From positions 124,001 through 188,000 of the forward strand of contig AP026173.1 in the NCBI GenBank assembly GCA_030295235.1: a stretch of DNA of 64,000 nt, written 5' to 3'. The notes under the pieces were generated by a model. The model did not search any database. It was not told the DNA's origin and saw nothing but the letters and a program-made list of their open reading frames with translations. A program made the translations under genes and the position numbers. This document shows, piece by piece, positions 21,563 to 33,474 of this stretch (the first letter of the stretch is position 1; each line of letters begins with the position of its first letter). Source of the DNA: Fistulifera solaris. Lineage: Eukaryota; Bacillariophyta; Bacillariophyceae; Naviculales; Stauroneidaceae.

Positions 21563-21901
21563 ATGGCTCTACCGCTCGCCCTTTGGAAACATCTCGCTGC
21601 CGATAACATCACGATTGTCGTGGACAACGCCCGCGCCCCCAAACATCCTCAGTCGTCGCGAAACAAAAGTCCTCCGCTCATCAGGGCGTGGCCCCGTTCC
21701 ATGTCTCCGCCTCCGTGCGTTGCCAAATTGAGCAAGGAAGAGAGTGTCGATCAACCAGCGCTTTCGACCATCAAGTTGATTGATGTTTACACAACGCACA
21801 GTTACCGACCCACACGCGCCGTGAGCCGACCGTGTCGATCTTCTTCGTCGGCGAGCGCAGCTCGAATACTATCGGAAGTGTTAGAAAAAACGATGAGTTA
21901 A
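21563..21901 (+). CDS. Small MALPL-family protein, copy 2
   Basis: A 112-residue single-exon protein starting MALPLALWKHLAADNITIVV with DNARAPKHP, then a Ser/Pro/Arg-rich middle (RNKSPPLIRAWPRSMSPPP) and an end SAARILSEVLEKTMS. It is the shorter paralogue of the gene at 18374: start and end motifs match while the middle does not align. The frame is open upstream, but the ATG follows a CTTCTTCTT leader and agrees with the paralogue. No domain or targeting signal is recognised. Confidence 0.6.
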   Translation: MALPLALWKHLAADNITIVVDNARAPKHPQSSRNKSPPLIRAWPRSMSPPPCVAKLSKEESVDQPALSTIKLIDVYTTHSYRPTRAVSRPCRSSSSASAARILSEVLEKTMS

Positions 21902-22037
21902 TCGAAAGGAGTAGCTTTGGCGCAGCTCTTGTAAAAACTATTTATATAAAATGGTAAATGTATATACGTAATATCAATTTTATTTTAACTCATTCCGATC
22001 TTTAACACGTGAACACGCAATCGCCAGTACTCTAGTC

Positions 22038-24200
22038 TTACGAACGAATTCCCAATTGAGCTTCGAGCTGCGCAATCTTGGCTTCAAGTTCCGCCACGGC
22101 CGGGGTCTTGGGGGCGGCCGCCACAATCGATGCCACGGACTGCGTGCCAATTTCATCCGTCACGCATCCCTCACTGGCGGTAGCGACCGTTTGAATATAG
22201 CGGAACAACGTTCCTTGTGTTGCACGGAGGGGTGGAGGGACCCATTCCCGACGTCGCTTCTCCCATTCTTCGTCAGAAATCAACAAATCAATCGTTCGTT
22301 GGGAAGGACGAGCATCAATGCGGATCGGGTCTCCCGTCTTGACAAGAGCCAAGGGACCGCCCACTTGTGCTTCGGGAGTGATGTGTCTTTAATAATATAC
22401 AGTTATTAGATTATTCACTTTCGTTGACACAATCACAAAAAGGGAAACACACACTTACCCGATACAAAAACCGTGACTTCCGCCACTGAAACGACCATCC
22501 GTCAACAAGGCAACTTTGTCACCCAGTCCTGCTCCCATAATCGCACTGGTCGGTGTCAACATTTCGGGCAATCCAGGTCCTCCCTTGGGTCCTTCGTAGC
22601 GAATAATCACGACATCGCCCGGCACAATTTCTTTGTTTTCCAAGCCGCGCATCATGCTAGGTTCGTTGTCGTACACACGTGCCGTACCCGTAAAAGTCTC
22701 TCCTTCCTTACCGGTGATTTTAGCGACACCGCCACCCGGACACAAGTTTCCGTACATCATCAACAAGTGGCCCGTGGCCTTGATGGGATCCGAGAGTGGA
22801 CGGATGATGTCTTGTCCAGGTTTCAAACCGGGATGGTAAGCAAGGTTCTCGGCATGGGAATACCCCGTAACAGTCATTTGACTACCGTCCAAAAAGCCTT
22901 CATCCAGCATGAATCGGAGCAAGCCAGGCGTTCCACCTATGTTCTGTACATCTTCCATGACGTACTTTCCGGAGGGTTTCAAATCGGCCAAAAAGGGAGT
23001 CTGATCACTGATGCGTTGAAAGTCTTCCAAAGTAATGTACGCACTGGGATTTTGTGTCGATCGACTCATGGCCACCAAGTGCAATACGGCATTTGTGGAT
23101 CCACCCGTAATCATAATCATGCGAATCGCATTTTCAAACGCTTCTTTGGTCATAATGTCGCGCGGTTTCAAATCCATCTCCAACAGTTTGCGCATGGCCG
23201 CACCCGCTTGGAAGCATTCATCGGCTTTTTTCTTTCGAATCGGCGGGCGAAGAAGACGAATACGGTAAGGACATTCCGAGAGCCTCAATCGCCGTAGCCA
23301 TGGTGTTGGCCGTGTACATGCCTTTGAAATGGTAAACGAAGGAGTGAGTGACTGAATGATGTAAACAAACCTTGAAACCCCCAACGAACCAACCAACGCA
23401 CCTCCACAAGCCCCCGGCCCCGGACACGAATGTTGAATGATTTCTTGTCGTTCCTCTTCGGAGATTTTGTCATACACATACTGTCCGTACGACTGAAAAG
23501 CACTGACAATATCCAAGGGCTGACCCGTCGAAGGCTGTTTTCCCGCACGGATGGTTCCACCGTACACCATAATCCCCGGACGATTCAATCGTCCCATGGC
23601 CATGATACATCCGGGCATATTCTTGTCACAACCGGGCAACGCAATCAATCCATCGTACCACTGACCACTCATGGTGGTTTCCATCGAGTCAGCAATCAAA
23701 TCACGCGACTGCAAGGAAAATCGCATCCCCGACGTTCCCATACTAATGCCATCCGAGACACCCACCGTGTTGAAACGGAATCCGACACAGTCAGCTTGTT
23801 CGACGCCCCGTTTGACTTTTTCACTCAAATCCAGAAGGTGCATATTGCAGGGATTTCCTTCGTACCAGACACTGGCAATGCCCACTTGTGGTTTGTTCAT
23901 GTCTTCTTGTTTCAAGCCGGTAGCGTACAACATGGCTTGGGAGGCGCCTTGTACTTTGGTCTGTGTCAATGTTCTGCAAAAGAGTAAAGGAAGGCAACAA
24001 AGAATCGAATGAAGCGGTAAGAGGTTTGTTGTTCAATAGCAAGCTACCCTAACGTTTTCGTCAGACACGCACCGACTCCATTTGTTCAAAATGGGTCCTT
24101 CTTCCGACATGGAGAGAGCCGTAGAAGAACGCGTTCTTGACTGGGTAAGAGCAAAGCCATGAGCGGCTCCTGTAAGAGAAAGAAACAAGACGAACTTCAT
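22038..24200 (-). CDS. ILVD: Dihydroxy-acid dehydratase, plastid-targeted (one frameshift)
   Basis: Third step of branched-chain amino-acid synthesis, an Fe-S dehydratase. Four exons on the minus strand (24200-24073, 23973-23402, 23321-22459, 22386-22038) give about 636 residues. Exon 1 encodes a signal peptide [15 protein letters not shown] with Phe after the predicted cleavage site, then a Ser/Thr/Arg-rich transit stretch, the diatom plastid signature. Cluster cysteines are in [11 protein letters not shown] and PGPGACGG, the latter split by a phase-1 intron. The C-terminal motif [18 protein letters not shown] is also interrupted by an intron. Three introns of 72-99 nt start GTGCGT, GTGCGT and GTAAGT. 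One extra base in the T run 23226-23231 shifts the frame between [10 protein letters not shown] and ADECFQAG; five Ts would restore it. An Ala/Glu-rich coiled tail ends the protein. Confidence 0.9.
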
Positions 24201-24614
24201 CTTTGTGTGGGAAAAGAATGACACGTGATTTCGTTTTATGACAAAGAGAGCCAATCACTCAAAGGTAAATCTTTTTCGTCGTCGGCTCGTCGGAAAAATA
24301 TCAAAAGAGGCTTGTTGTTGTGTGATGGGAGAGTGTCGTGCGCCGAGGATGGACGGACGAACGATGGCAAAGGCCGACGTCTGACTGTCTGTCGAAGACA
24401 ATGTGTCAAACCAAGGTCAAACACACAATATTTTTATTAGAAGTAAACAATCTCTATTGTAATTCAAAATATGCTACATTGTGATTGTCGCTTAATGATT
24501 GAAGAATCGAATATTTTGTTATGGTGTCAATTTAATACGCGAAAGGCAGCTCATGAAGAAGAGCGTCGTTCATTGCGTAAATCGTCAATACAGAATTTCC
24601 GTCTGATTAAAAAT

Positions 24615-25110
24615 AACGATTGTATTTACTATGGTAAAAAGTGTCATGTCACTTATCCACGACTGCACTTCAGTCATGAATTAAATATCTTTCGGAGGAC
24701 ATTGCCGCCTACAATTCGTTCGTCAAGCAAAAATCTTATGCTCCATTTGTCATCGGCGCAATGAAACAGGCTTGAGCAGAGTTTGCATTACACATCATAG
24801 TATTTGTACGTCGAAAACCCTGTGAAACGCTGTCTGCCGAATATACTATGAACCAAAGTGTTGTCCTATTTCGCCTTCAGTCACGAACTAGTATACTTCC
24901 GAGCAACAATGCTGCCTACAATTCGTTTATTTATCAAAAGATGTTCAGCTCCATGTATCGATGTTGCAATAAAGTAGTAGTGAGCAACCTTTCATTACAC
25001 ATTGTTGTAATATATGGCGATGAACCGTGCGACACATTGTCTGCGAAATTTACTATACCCAAAATGATGGTTTAGAGACACCACGATTGGATTTCAGTCA
25101 TGAGTCAAGA
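24615..25110. repeat. ~208-bp tandem repeat carrying the CAGTC hairpin
   Basis: Two diverged copies are recognisable, starting near 24668 and 24875, and a third copy starts near 25090 but soon diverges. Shared blocks are CAGTCA(T/C)GAA, GCC(G/T)CCTACAATTCGTT, TTTCATTACACAT-like, and TGTCTGC(C/G)GAA with TACTAT at the right end. The hairpin motif CGACTGCACTTCAGTCATG marks the left edge of each unit. The array is noncoding and lies between the dehydratase and RAD51 genes. Confidence 0.65.
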
Positions 25111-25537
25111 ATCGCTATTTTTGTCCGAGCCAGAATGTCACTTCAACGCCATTTTCTTTCGCTACTGCCAAAAAGACGTTCTATATTCAAAATATCAGGT
25201 CAATCACTTTCTCGCCTCATAAGGCTCTCTAGCCAACAATCGCATATCCAGCCAGATTATTGCTTCACTTTTAGTATCATCTCAAAGTGTAGATGACTTT
25301 TTCTGCAGTAAGTCATGAACGGTGTCGGTTGCGCGCCCAAATGGCGAAGAAATTTTGCGTTCAAAATGTACTGATTCCTACGTAGGAAAAGTTCGGGCCA
25401 GCATTTTTGCTGCCGACCTGGCCGCTTCTTTCTTGCGTTGCTGCTGAACTCATTGCATTGCTTGTGCTTTCTCTTTCTTTTATTGACGCTTCTTTGTTTC
25501 CTTCCTTTCGTGCTTTCTACAAAACTGGACTATTATC

Positions 25538-26764
25538 ATGACTGCTGTTGCTCAGAACTACGAAACCGCCATGACCGAGACCGAACAAGGTGACATGATG
25601 GAGGTATGTGAAGAACGCTAGTTGTTGCTTGTTGCTCAGCAATGCGTTTTTATTTATTTCTCATCTCACTCCACATTCTTGTGCATGACAGATTGCCGTT
25701 GCCTATCAGACACTCGAAGCCTTGCAAGAACACGGCATTGCGGCCGGTGATATCGCCAAATTGCAAGCGGCCGGGTATCACACCGTCGAAAGTATTGCGC
25801 ACGCGACCGTCCGCAAACTTACCGAAGTCAAGGGAATTTCCGAGGCCAAAGTCATGAAACTCAAGGAATTGACGAAATCAATGGTGCCCATGGACTTTAA
25901 GACGGCCGCGGATGCTTTGGAAGATCGAAAGTACGTTTGAAGCCTGTATTATTTTAGGGATATACGAAGAGCGGGATTGATAGCGGGTTTACTCATTCGG
26001 TCTTGTTTTTATCCTACTTTCTACTTTTTACAACAGGTCTTTAGTGACACTCACCACGGGATCGGTCGAACTCGATAAGCTTTTGGAAGGAGGTATCGAA
26101 ACAGGTTCTATCACGGAAGTCTTTGGAGAGTTCCGTACGGGAAAAGACGCAATTGTGTCACACGCTTTGTATTACTTGTCAAATGGCGATTACCGATGGC
26201 GGAGCCGAAGGCAAGGCAATCTACATTGATACCGAGGGAACCTTTCGTCCAGCGCGTTTGCAAGCCATTGCCGAACGATTCGGTTTGGATCCGGCAGTCG
26301 CTTTGGAGAATGTCGCCTACGCTCGTGCGCACAACTCGGAACATCAGATGGAACTGTTGAAGATGGCTGCGGCTATCATGGCGCAGGATCGCTACGCTCT
26401 GTTGGTCGTCGACAGTGCTACGGCTCTCTATCGTACGGATTATACCGGCCGCGGGGAGCTGAGCGAACGTCAAATGCAAATGGCGCAGTTTCTTCGTCAG
26501 CTCACGCGCTTGGCAGAAGAATTTGGTGTCGCGGTCTTTATCACCAACCAAGTCGTCGCCTCTCCCGATGCCATGTCGTTTGCGAAAGACTCGACCAAGC
26601 CGATTGGTGGGAACATTATGGCGCACGCGAGTACGACGCGTTTGCGTTTGCGCAAAGGTCGGGGTGACAACCGCATTTGCACTGTGTTTGATAGCCCCAC
26701 CTTGCCCGAAGCGGACTGTCAGTTCGCTGTGGGAGCACAGGGTGTCTGCGATGCGACGGATTAA
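25538..26764 (+). CDS. RAD51: RAD51 recombinase (one frameshift)
   Basis: Strand-exchange ATPase of homologous recombination. Three exons (25538-25603, 25692-25930, 26037-26764; donors GTATGT and GTACGT) give about 343 residues. The N-terminal helix-hairpin-helix domain includes [20 protein letters not shown] and VKGISEAK. The core has [20 protein letters not shown] (Walker A), [34 protein letters not shown] (Walker B) and [16 protein letters not shown] followed by [13 protein letters not shown] favours RAD51 over DMC1. An extra A in the run 26142-26145 shifts the frame exactly at the Walker A Lys-Thr; three As restore the invariant [10 protein letters not shown] 50-bp degenerate copy of the 3' end lies just downstream. 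Confidence 0.9.
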
Positions 26765-27287
26765 AGCCCGTGCATTCTAGGAAATATTGATGTTGCCTTT
26801 TTTAGCATTCGCTGTGGGGCACTACATGCCTGCGATGCGACAGATTCCAGCTCGATTATTATCTTGGGAGATTGTATCTCGTCTTGTCTGATTTAGTAGC
26901 TTTTCATAACAATATCAATGATTGTTGATTGTTCATCATTATTTGCAAATTGCACGTGTCGTTGACATAGTATTTAGTCGTGAGTATTCAGTCGTTTGTA
27001 ATTGTCGGAAAGGGAAAGAATTCTACAGTTTACAGTATAAACCTATTTAGTAGATTACTTTTTCCTGGAACGTCAACAAGAGAAATAATACGCCCCGGCT
27101 TTTTTTTTATATGACGGTCGCGACGACGACATTTTGCTGGAATGCATGGCTGCTCTGTTGCATGAATACTCTAACGACGATTATTCTGACATTTGTATCA
27201 AAACGTGAGAAGAAAAGCTAAACAGACTAGTTTTAAGAGCCTTACTAGTAGTAGTTCTTCGTTTATGGAAGCAATCAACGACATGAA
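26765..27287. other. Intergenic region with a partial copy of the RAD51 3' end
   Basis: At about 26803-26856 the sequence CATTCGCTGTGGGGCACTAC and CTGCGATGCGACAGATT repeats, with changes, the last ~50 bp of RAD51 (TTCGCTGTGGGAGCACAG, CTGCGATGCGACGGATT). No gene is seen in the rest. Confidence 0.65.
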
Positions 27288-29943
27288 ATGAAGATTCTTT
27301 CGATCCTTGCCGTTGTATTCTTCGCCGTGTCATCTTTCGCGCTGTCATCGGATGACAGCAATTTGTCGACGTACCAATACAGTACTTCCGATGATATGCT
27401 GGGGAGGAAACTTCAAACGGAACCGGACGATACATTTGCCGGCGAAGACATGGTAGTAATGGTATCCTTCGGAGACATTTGTAAGTTCTACGTTACGTTG
27501 TTACTTTGTGTTATTTTCCTATTTTCTGCTGTAATCGCGTCTCACAATATATTCAACAACAGACAAAGTCATTTTATTCATGGCGGTAGCCTGGCTCTTG
27601 GGCTCATTGTCAGCGTTTGCGGGTCTTCCGAGTTTGGTAGGAGAAATTGTGGCGGGTTTCTTGCTTGGGCCTCCTCTCGCAGATTTTGTGCCGTATCCGG
27701 GTGCTCTTGTGTTACTGGGAAATATTGGATTGATCGGTTTGATTTTGGAAAGCGGAATATCGCTCGACTTGCCGCAATTGAAAGAAAACGGTCACCGCGC
27801 GCTCCTCATGGCGACGGCGGGTGCTGTACTTCCTTTGGCGGTTGGTTTCAGTGTGGGTCGCTGGATTGGTCAAGACGTGCCTTCCGCGATTGCGGCGGGA
27901 GCGTGCTTCGCTTCAACGTCGTTGGGCGTTGCGTCGAATGCGCTAAATACAGGAGATGTCATTAATACTCCTCTGGGGCAATTGATTGTGACGAGTAGTG
28001 TCCTCGATGATGTCTATGGTTTGATCATGCTCAGTCTCTTGCAAGTCATTGGCGATCCCGATTCCCAGGCCTTTGACTTTGTGCTCCCTTTCTTATCATC
28101 GTTTGGGTACCTTTTCGTGTTGGGTGGTTTGGGTCTCACCATTTTTCCACGCATCATCGAGGAAAAGATTCTTCCCGTGGCTCCCGAGACGATTCGTGAT
28201 CAAGTTGCCATGGTTCTCCTGCTTCTATTCGTGACGGCGTACATGCTTCTTTTGAACGAATCCAAGGCGAGTTATTTGACGGGAGTATTCTTGGCCGGTT
28301 TAACGTTCTGTAAGATTCGCAGCGTGCATGCGTTCTTTGTCAACTATGCTCGGCCCATTCACGTATGGCTTTTGCGAGTGTTCTTTTCTGCGACGATTGG
28401 CTTTCAAGTCCCGATCACTCGCTTTCAAGATCCTTACGTGCTCAAGTGGGGAACGGCCTTTCGTAAGTGGCTTGTTTTTCTTGTGAACGACATTTCCTGT
28501 TGCTCTCTATCAACTTCTTCCTTACTCACGGTAATGACTTTTCATGCTACTAGTGTTTGCTACTTTTGCAAAAGTCCCCATTGGGCTCATGGTTCCTCGC
28601 AACAAGAAGCGCGAAATCCCGACCGACTTTCCGTACAATCCATATTTCAGAGATGTAATTGTAACATCGCTTTCCATGGCTTGCAGAGGGGAATTCAACG
28701 TGATTGTTGCCGCTTATGCTCTGAGTCAAGGGCTCTTTGTTCCAGATGTGTACTCAGCGGTGATGTTTGCCATCATGTTCGGATGTATCATCGCACCGCT
28801 TGTGCTCACTAGGGTGCTTAAGTACTACAACAAACTCTCGGCGGGATATTTGAAAGGCAAGCATCGCATCGAACGAATTGGCAACACGGATGATGGCTAC
28901 CGTCCTCTCTTTCTGGCGATTCAATCGCGTACACCTGTTCACTGGAATTTACACGAAAGCTTTCAGAATGTGTTGGAAGAAATGGGTTTAGTTATTATCG
29001 ATCATCGGTCGTGGCACACATTGGACCGCACCGAGCAAAGCGCAGTTGACATTACAGAACTGTTCGTACAAGACACAAAAATGAAGGTTCGAATAAAGCA
29101 TTGTTTCGGAAAGTCAGCCGACAGTGACCAACTTGAGAATGGGATGTCAGTGCGGAGCGTCCAGTCAGATGGCGTTGTGGACGAGCTTAAAACGGAAACT
29201 TCTTCTATCGAAGGTCTTGGCGAAGAAAGAGACATTGAGGAGCGCTGTGTGCAAATCAAAGAAGGTAAGCATGATGTTGCCAAAATATTTGCTGTCTCAT
29301 ATTTCTGTCTCGTAACTCATCCTGGCTGTATTTGTCGTGAGCAGCTCTGTCCCAAATTTTCAAAGAATACAGTCCCGACGACTACGCAATTCAAGTCTCT
29401 CAATGGATGGCGTTTGTTGTCGACAGTACAGGTGTCAACTCAGAGAGAAACGTATCAAATCGCGATAGATTTTACTCCTTTCAAGTCAATCACGATTTCG
29501 ACGGAAAGTCAGAGAAGGAGGACGCAGGTGATCTTACAATTGATGCGAAAAATATTCAACTAGATTCCTTGGAAACCTCAAAACGTCCATCGACTCTTCG
29601 TAGAAGCTCAACCGTTGGTAGCACTGGAGCTCAACACGCATTGGAAAACAGACCTGCTCTTACTGCGAACGATTTGTGGGAATTCGATGATGGATGTTTC
29701 AACGCTGCGATGGAAGGCGACTTTCTTGTCCCTGTTTGCGATGGAACAGGTGATCGTAAACTTGTCGAAGGTCTGCGACAATCTATAGGAGGTGATACCC
29801 CGAGACGACATCGGCGATCTGTTACTTTTGATGCGAGTCAGCTTGTTTCGGAAGAAATCGATAGAGAAAAAGAAGTCTTCAATGAACGGCTCCACGGTTA
29901 TGTCCGACAGACTTCACTGCAATCACCTCCACCCGGCGTGTAA
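27288..29943 (+). CDS. Cation/proton antiporter (CPA2, NapA/Kef-like), copy 1
   Basis: Four exons (27288-27480, 27563-28462, 28554-29264, 29345-29943) encode 800 residues with no frame break. A signal peptide (MKILSILAVVFFAVSSFALS) leads to about a dozen membrane segments: MAVAWLLGSLSAFAGLPSLV, GEIVAGFLLGPPLADFVPY, LLGNIGLIGLILESGISLDL. The ion-binding pair is in LIVTSSVLDDVYGLIMLSLL; the Asp-Asp resembles electrogenic Na/H NapA-type exchangers. A long cytosolic tail contains HWNLHESFQ, ENRPALTANDLWEFDDGCFN and REKEVFNERLHGYVRQ, shared with copy 2 but not recognised elsewhere. The likely role is Na or K exchange for protons at the plasma or an internal membrane. Exon boundaries and phases match copy 2. 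Confidence 0.85.
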
Positions 29944-30690
29944 TATAGACTACTCCTGTAGCAAATCTAAAGCTTTGTTAGCATAGTAATGTCAATTTGT
30001 TTCCGAGGTTGCTATGTCGAATAGTTCGTTTGTGATTCACAGTATAGTCTAGGTGCTGCCCGACGATAAGTTTCGAAGGAATCTTAATCTCGTTGCTTCC
30101 GCGTAAGCCTTTCTTTCTTGACTCTACTCGTTGAATTATGATGACCGATTCTATATTGTTGTTAAGAGTTGCTTTGCACCTGCAATCATACGGTTTTTAG
30201 CTATCTCATAACGCAGCGTAGCTGTCGCGTCCGACTCGAGTGATTTTCAGTCCCGAGCGGTTGCTGATGTAATGCTAGCGTTGTCACGTCTCGCCCTTCC
30301 TGGTAAATATTAGCCTTTATAGTCGGAGACGTGTAATTAGTTGAACCTGGTAGATGGATCAACAGTTGCTTCATTAAAACACTCGTTATGAAGCATTTCA
30401 AGAGTGTATATAGTCAATGTTCAATGTACAAGAGCTGTATTAAGGTCAAAATTAACATCCGTCATCGTGGTCCGCTGGCTATCGCCTACTCTTTACTATA
30501 AAGGTTAGTGCCGTGTGATCTCATCCGTTATCTTTGCGGTTATACAGAAAAACTCCGCCGATCGAGCGCGAAGTTTTCGAAATTCGAAGTCATCGCACAT
30601 TTTTTACGAGCTCCCCATCATCGCAAAACTTGTCCCTTGTTAGAATCTTGACATGGCAAGAGAAATCATTATATCTTAAACGCCACGCTT
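29944..30690. other. Spacer between the tandem antiporter genes
   Basis: About 750 bp with no recognisable gene, repeat or RNA; it presumably holds the terminator of copy 1 and the promoter of copy 2. Confidence 0.4.
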
Positions 30691-33474
30691 ATGAAATTTC
30701 TAACTGTATTTTCTCTACTGTTAGTGGCGTCTGGCTCGTCACGGAGCGAGCCGCCGCCGAACGAGAGAACGGAAAATGAGGAACATCACAGAATTCTTTC
30801 GTTCCGTAACTTCTGGACTTCTCGGGAAAAGCTGACGTTTCAGGAAACAATAATCGCCCAATGGGACGGAGAAAGCGGGTCTGCACAGAAGAGAGACTTG
30901 CAAACGGAGCCCGAAACGGAGCGCGATGAAAGCTTCGCCGGCGAAGATATGATTGTGATGGTTTCTTTTGACGAAATTAGTGAGTTAAACTATACACTTC
31001 GGGAGACTCGTTTTGCGTCTACCACTCAATCTTTGTTCACCTGTTACAGACAAAGTCATCATATTTATGGCGGTAGCCTGGCTCTTGGGCTCACTATCGG
31101 CGTTTGCGGGTCTCCCGAGTTTAGTGGGTGAAATTGTGGCGGGTTTCTTGCTTGGGCCTCCTCTCGCAGATTTCGTGCCTTATCCGGGTGCACTCGTGTT
31201 ACTGGGAAACATCGGATTGATCGGCTTACTTCTCGAAAGCGGAATATCGTTAGATTTGCCGCAATTGAAGATTAATGGCCATCGAGCCCTGCTTATGGCG
31301 ACGGCGGGTGCCGTGATACCGTTGGCCGTTGGTTTCAGTGTGGGTCGCTGGATTGGTCAAAACGTGCCCTCGGCGATTGCGGCGGGTGCATGTTTTGCTT
31401 CTACATCCTTGGGAGTGGCGTCGAACGCGTTGAATACGGGAGATGTCATTAACACGCCCCTCGGGCAATTGATTGTGGCGAGCAGTGTGCTAGATGATGT
31501 GTATGGGCTGATTATGTTGAGTCTCCTGCAGGTAATCGGAGACCCAGACTCGCAGGCTTTTGACTATGTGTTGCCGTTCTTGTCTTCCTTTGTGTGTCTT
31601 ATTGGCCTGGGGGCGTTGGGTCTTACGGTGTTCCCCCGCATCATTGAAGAGAAGATTTTACCTTTGGCCCCCGAAGGTGTTCGTGACCAGGTTGCAATGG
31701 TATTGGTACTGATGTTCGTGACGGCTTACATGCTCCTCTTGAACGAGTCCAAGGCAAGTTACCTGACGGGTGTGTTCTTGGCCGGTTTGACGTTCTGTAA
31801 GATTCGCAGCGTACATGCCTTTTTTGTCAAGTACGCCCGGCCTATTCACGTATGGCTTTTACGAGTATTCTTCTCTGCGACGATTGGCTTTCAAGTTCCC
31901 ATTACTCAGTTTCATAAACCCTACGTGCTCAAGTGGGGGTTCGCGTTTCGTAAGTGACATCTTCGCCACTCGGCCAGTCGCCTGTCTGCGGTATTTTCGG
32001 TTGCAGCGTACCTCACCGGTGTCATTCGTTTATTCAACTATCTCAGTGTTCGCCACCTTCGCCAAGGTTCCTATCGGGCTCATGGCACCCCGACATAAAA
32101 GCCGAGAGATTCCAAAAGATTTTCCGTACAATCCTTATTACAGAGATGTGATCGTAACGTCGCTTTCGATGGCTTGCAGAGGGGAATTTAACGTCATTGT
32201 TGCAGCTTATGCGTTGAGTCAAGGCCTGTTTGTTCCGGAGATATATTCGGCGGTGATGTTCGCTATCATGTTTGGATGCATCATAGCACCTCTTGTACTC
32301 ACAAGGGTGCTGAAGTATTACAACAAACTATCGGCGGGATATTTGAAAGGCAAGCACCGCATTGAACGAATTGGCAACACTACCGACGGATACCGACCTC
32401 TCTTTTTGGCGATTCAATCTCGTACTCCTGTTCATTGGAACTTACACGAGAGTTTCCAGGAAACCTTGGAAAATATGGGGCTCGTCATCATAGATCACCG
32501 ATCGTGGCACACACTGGATCGCACCGAACAAAGCGCCGTTGACGTCACAGAGATGTTCGTGCAAGATACAAAGATGAAGGTTCGGATAAAGCACGTCTTT
32601 GGAAAGGGGACCGACAGTGAGCGCCTAGAGAGTGGGACCTCAGTGCGCAGTGTTCAATCAAGCGGCGCTAACCAGACTTCCGTGCGAAGTATCTACTCAA
32701 ATGCTGTTACGCAGACTTCATCTAGCACGGAACTACCCTCTGTTGAAGACCTTTGTGAAGAAAAAGGATATCGAGGCACGTTGTCTTGAGATCAAACGAG
32801 GTAAGGAAGTGATGTCATGATACGGGGTTTCTTGCATTTCCGTTTCTCAAAGCACTCTTGTGTTTTTTTCTGCAGCGCTGTCGCTTATTTTCAAAGATTA
32901 CAATCCCAACGAGTATGCAATCCAAGTTTCGCAATGGATGGCGTTTGTTGTTGACAATACTGCTCCGAACTCAGAGAGAAGTGGTTACGAGGAAGGGATG
33001 AGAAACACTTCTTTCCGTGATCGATTCTATACTTTTCAATTCCATCCTTTTGAGGAAGGTCCAAAATCGGGTGTTGCGGAGGGAGACATTGCGACGGCTG
33101 GTTTCTCGGATATTCCACGTGCTACACAGTCTATGGATAGTGCAGTAGTTCCTTCACACTCCAGCGAGAATAGACCTGCTCTTGCGTCGAGCGATTTGTG
33201 GGAAATCGATGATGGTTGCTTCAACGCCGCAATGGAAGGTGACTATCTCGTCCCTGTTTGCGATGGAACTGGTGATCGTAAACTGGTCGAAGGCCGTAAG
33301 CATCCGGTGGATAATAACGCTGGTAGAACGGATGCGGGACGACATCGACGTGCATCGAGTGTTGAAGCCAATCAACTGGCCGCCGAGGAATTGGAGAGAG
33401 AAAAGGAGGTTTTCAATGAACGCCTGCATGGTTACGTCAGGCAGTCTTCGATCCAGTCGCCTCCGCCGAATTAG
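30691..33474 (+). CDS. Cation/proton antiporter (CPA2, NapA/Kef-like), copy 2 (one frameshift)
   Basis: Tandem paralogue of the gene at 27288, about 846 residues over four exons (30691-30979, 31050-31949, 32047-32800, 32876-33474). Intron positions and phases are identical to copy 1, but intron sequences have diverged. A signal peptide (MKFLTVFSLLLVASGSSRS) is followed by a longer luminal stretch than in copy 1. The transport core is almost unchanged, including LIVASSVLDDVYGLIMLSLL. The cytosolic region before the last intron is expanded by a Ser/Val/Thr stretch (SVRSVQSSGANQTSVRSIYS). One extra A in the run 32761-32765 shifts the frame between VEDLCEE and KDIEARCLEIK; copy 1 shows the intact equivalent. 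Tail motifs ENRPALASSDLWEIDDGCFN and EREKEVFNERLHGYVRQ are kept. Confidence 0.85.
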
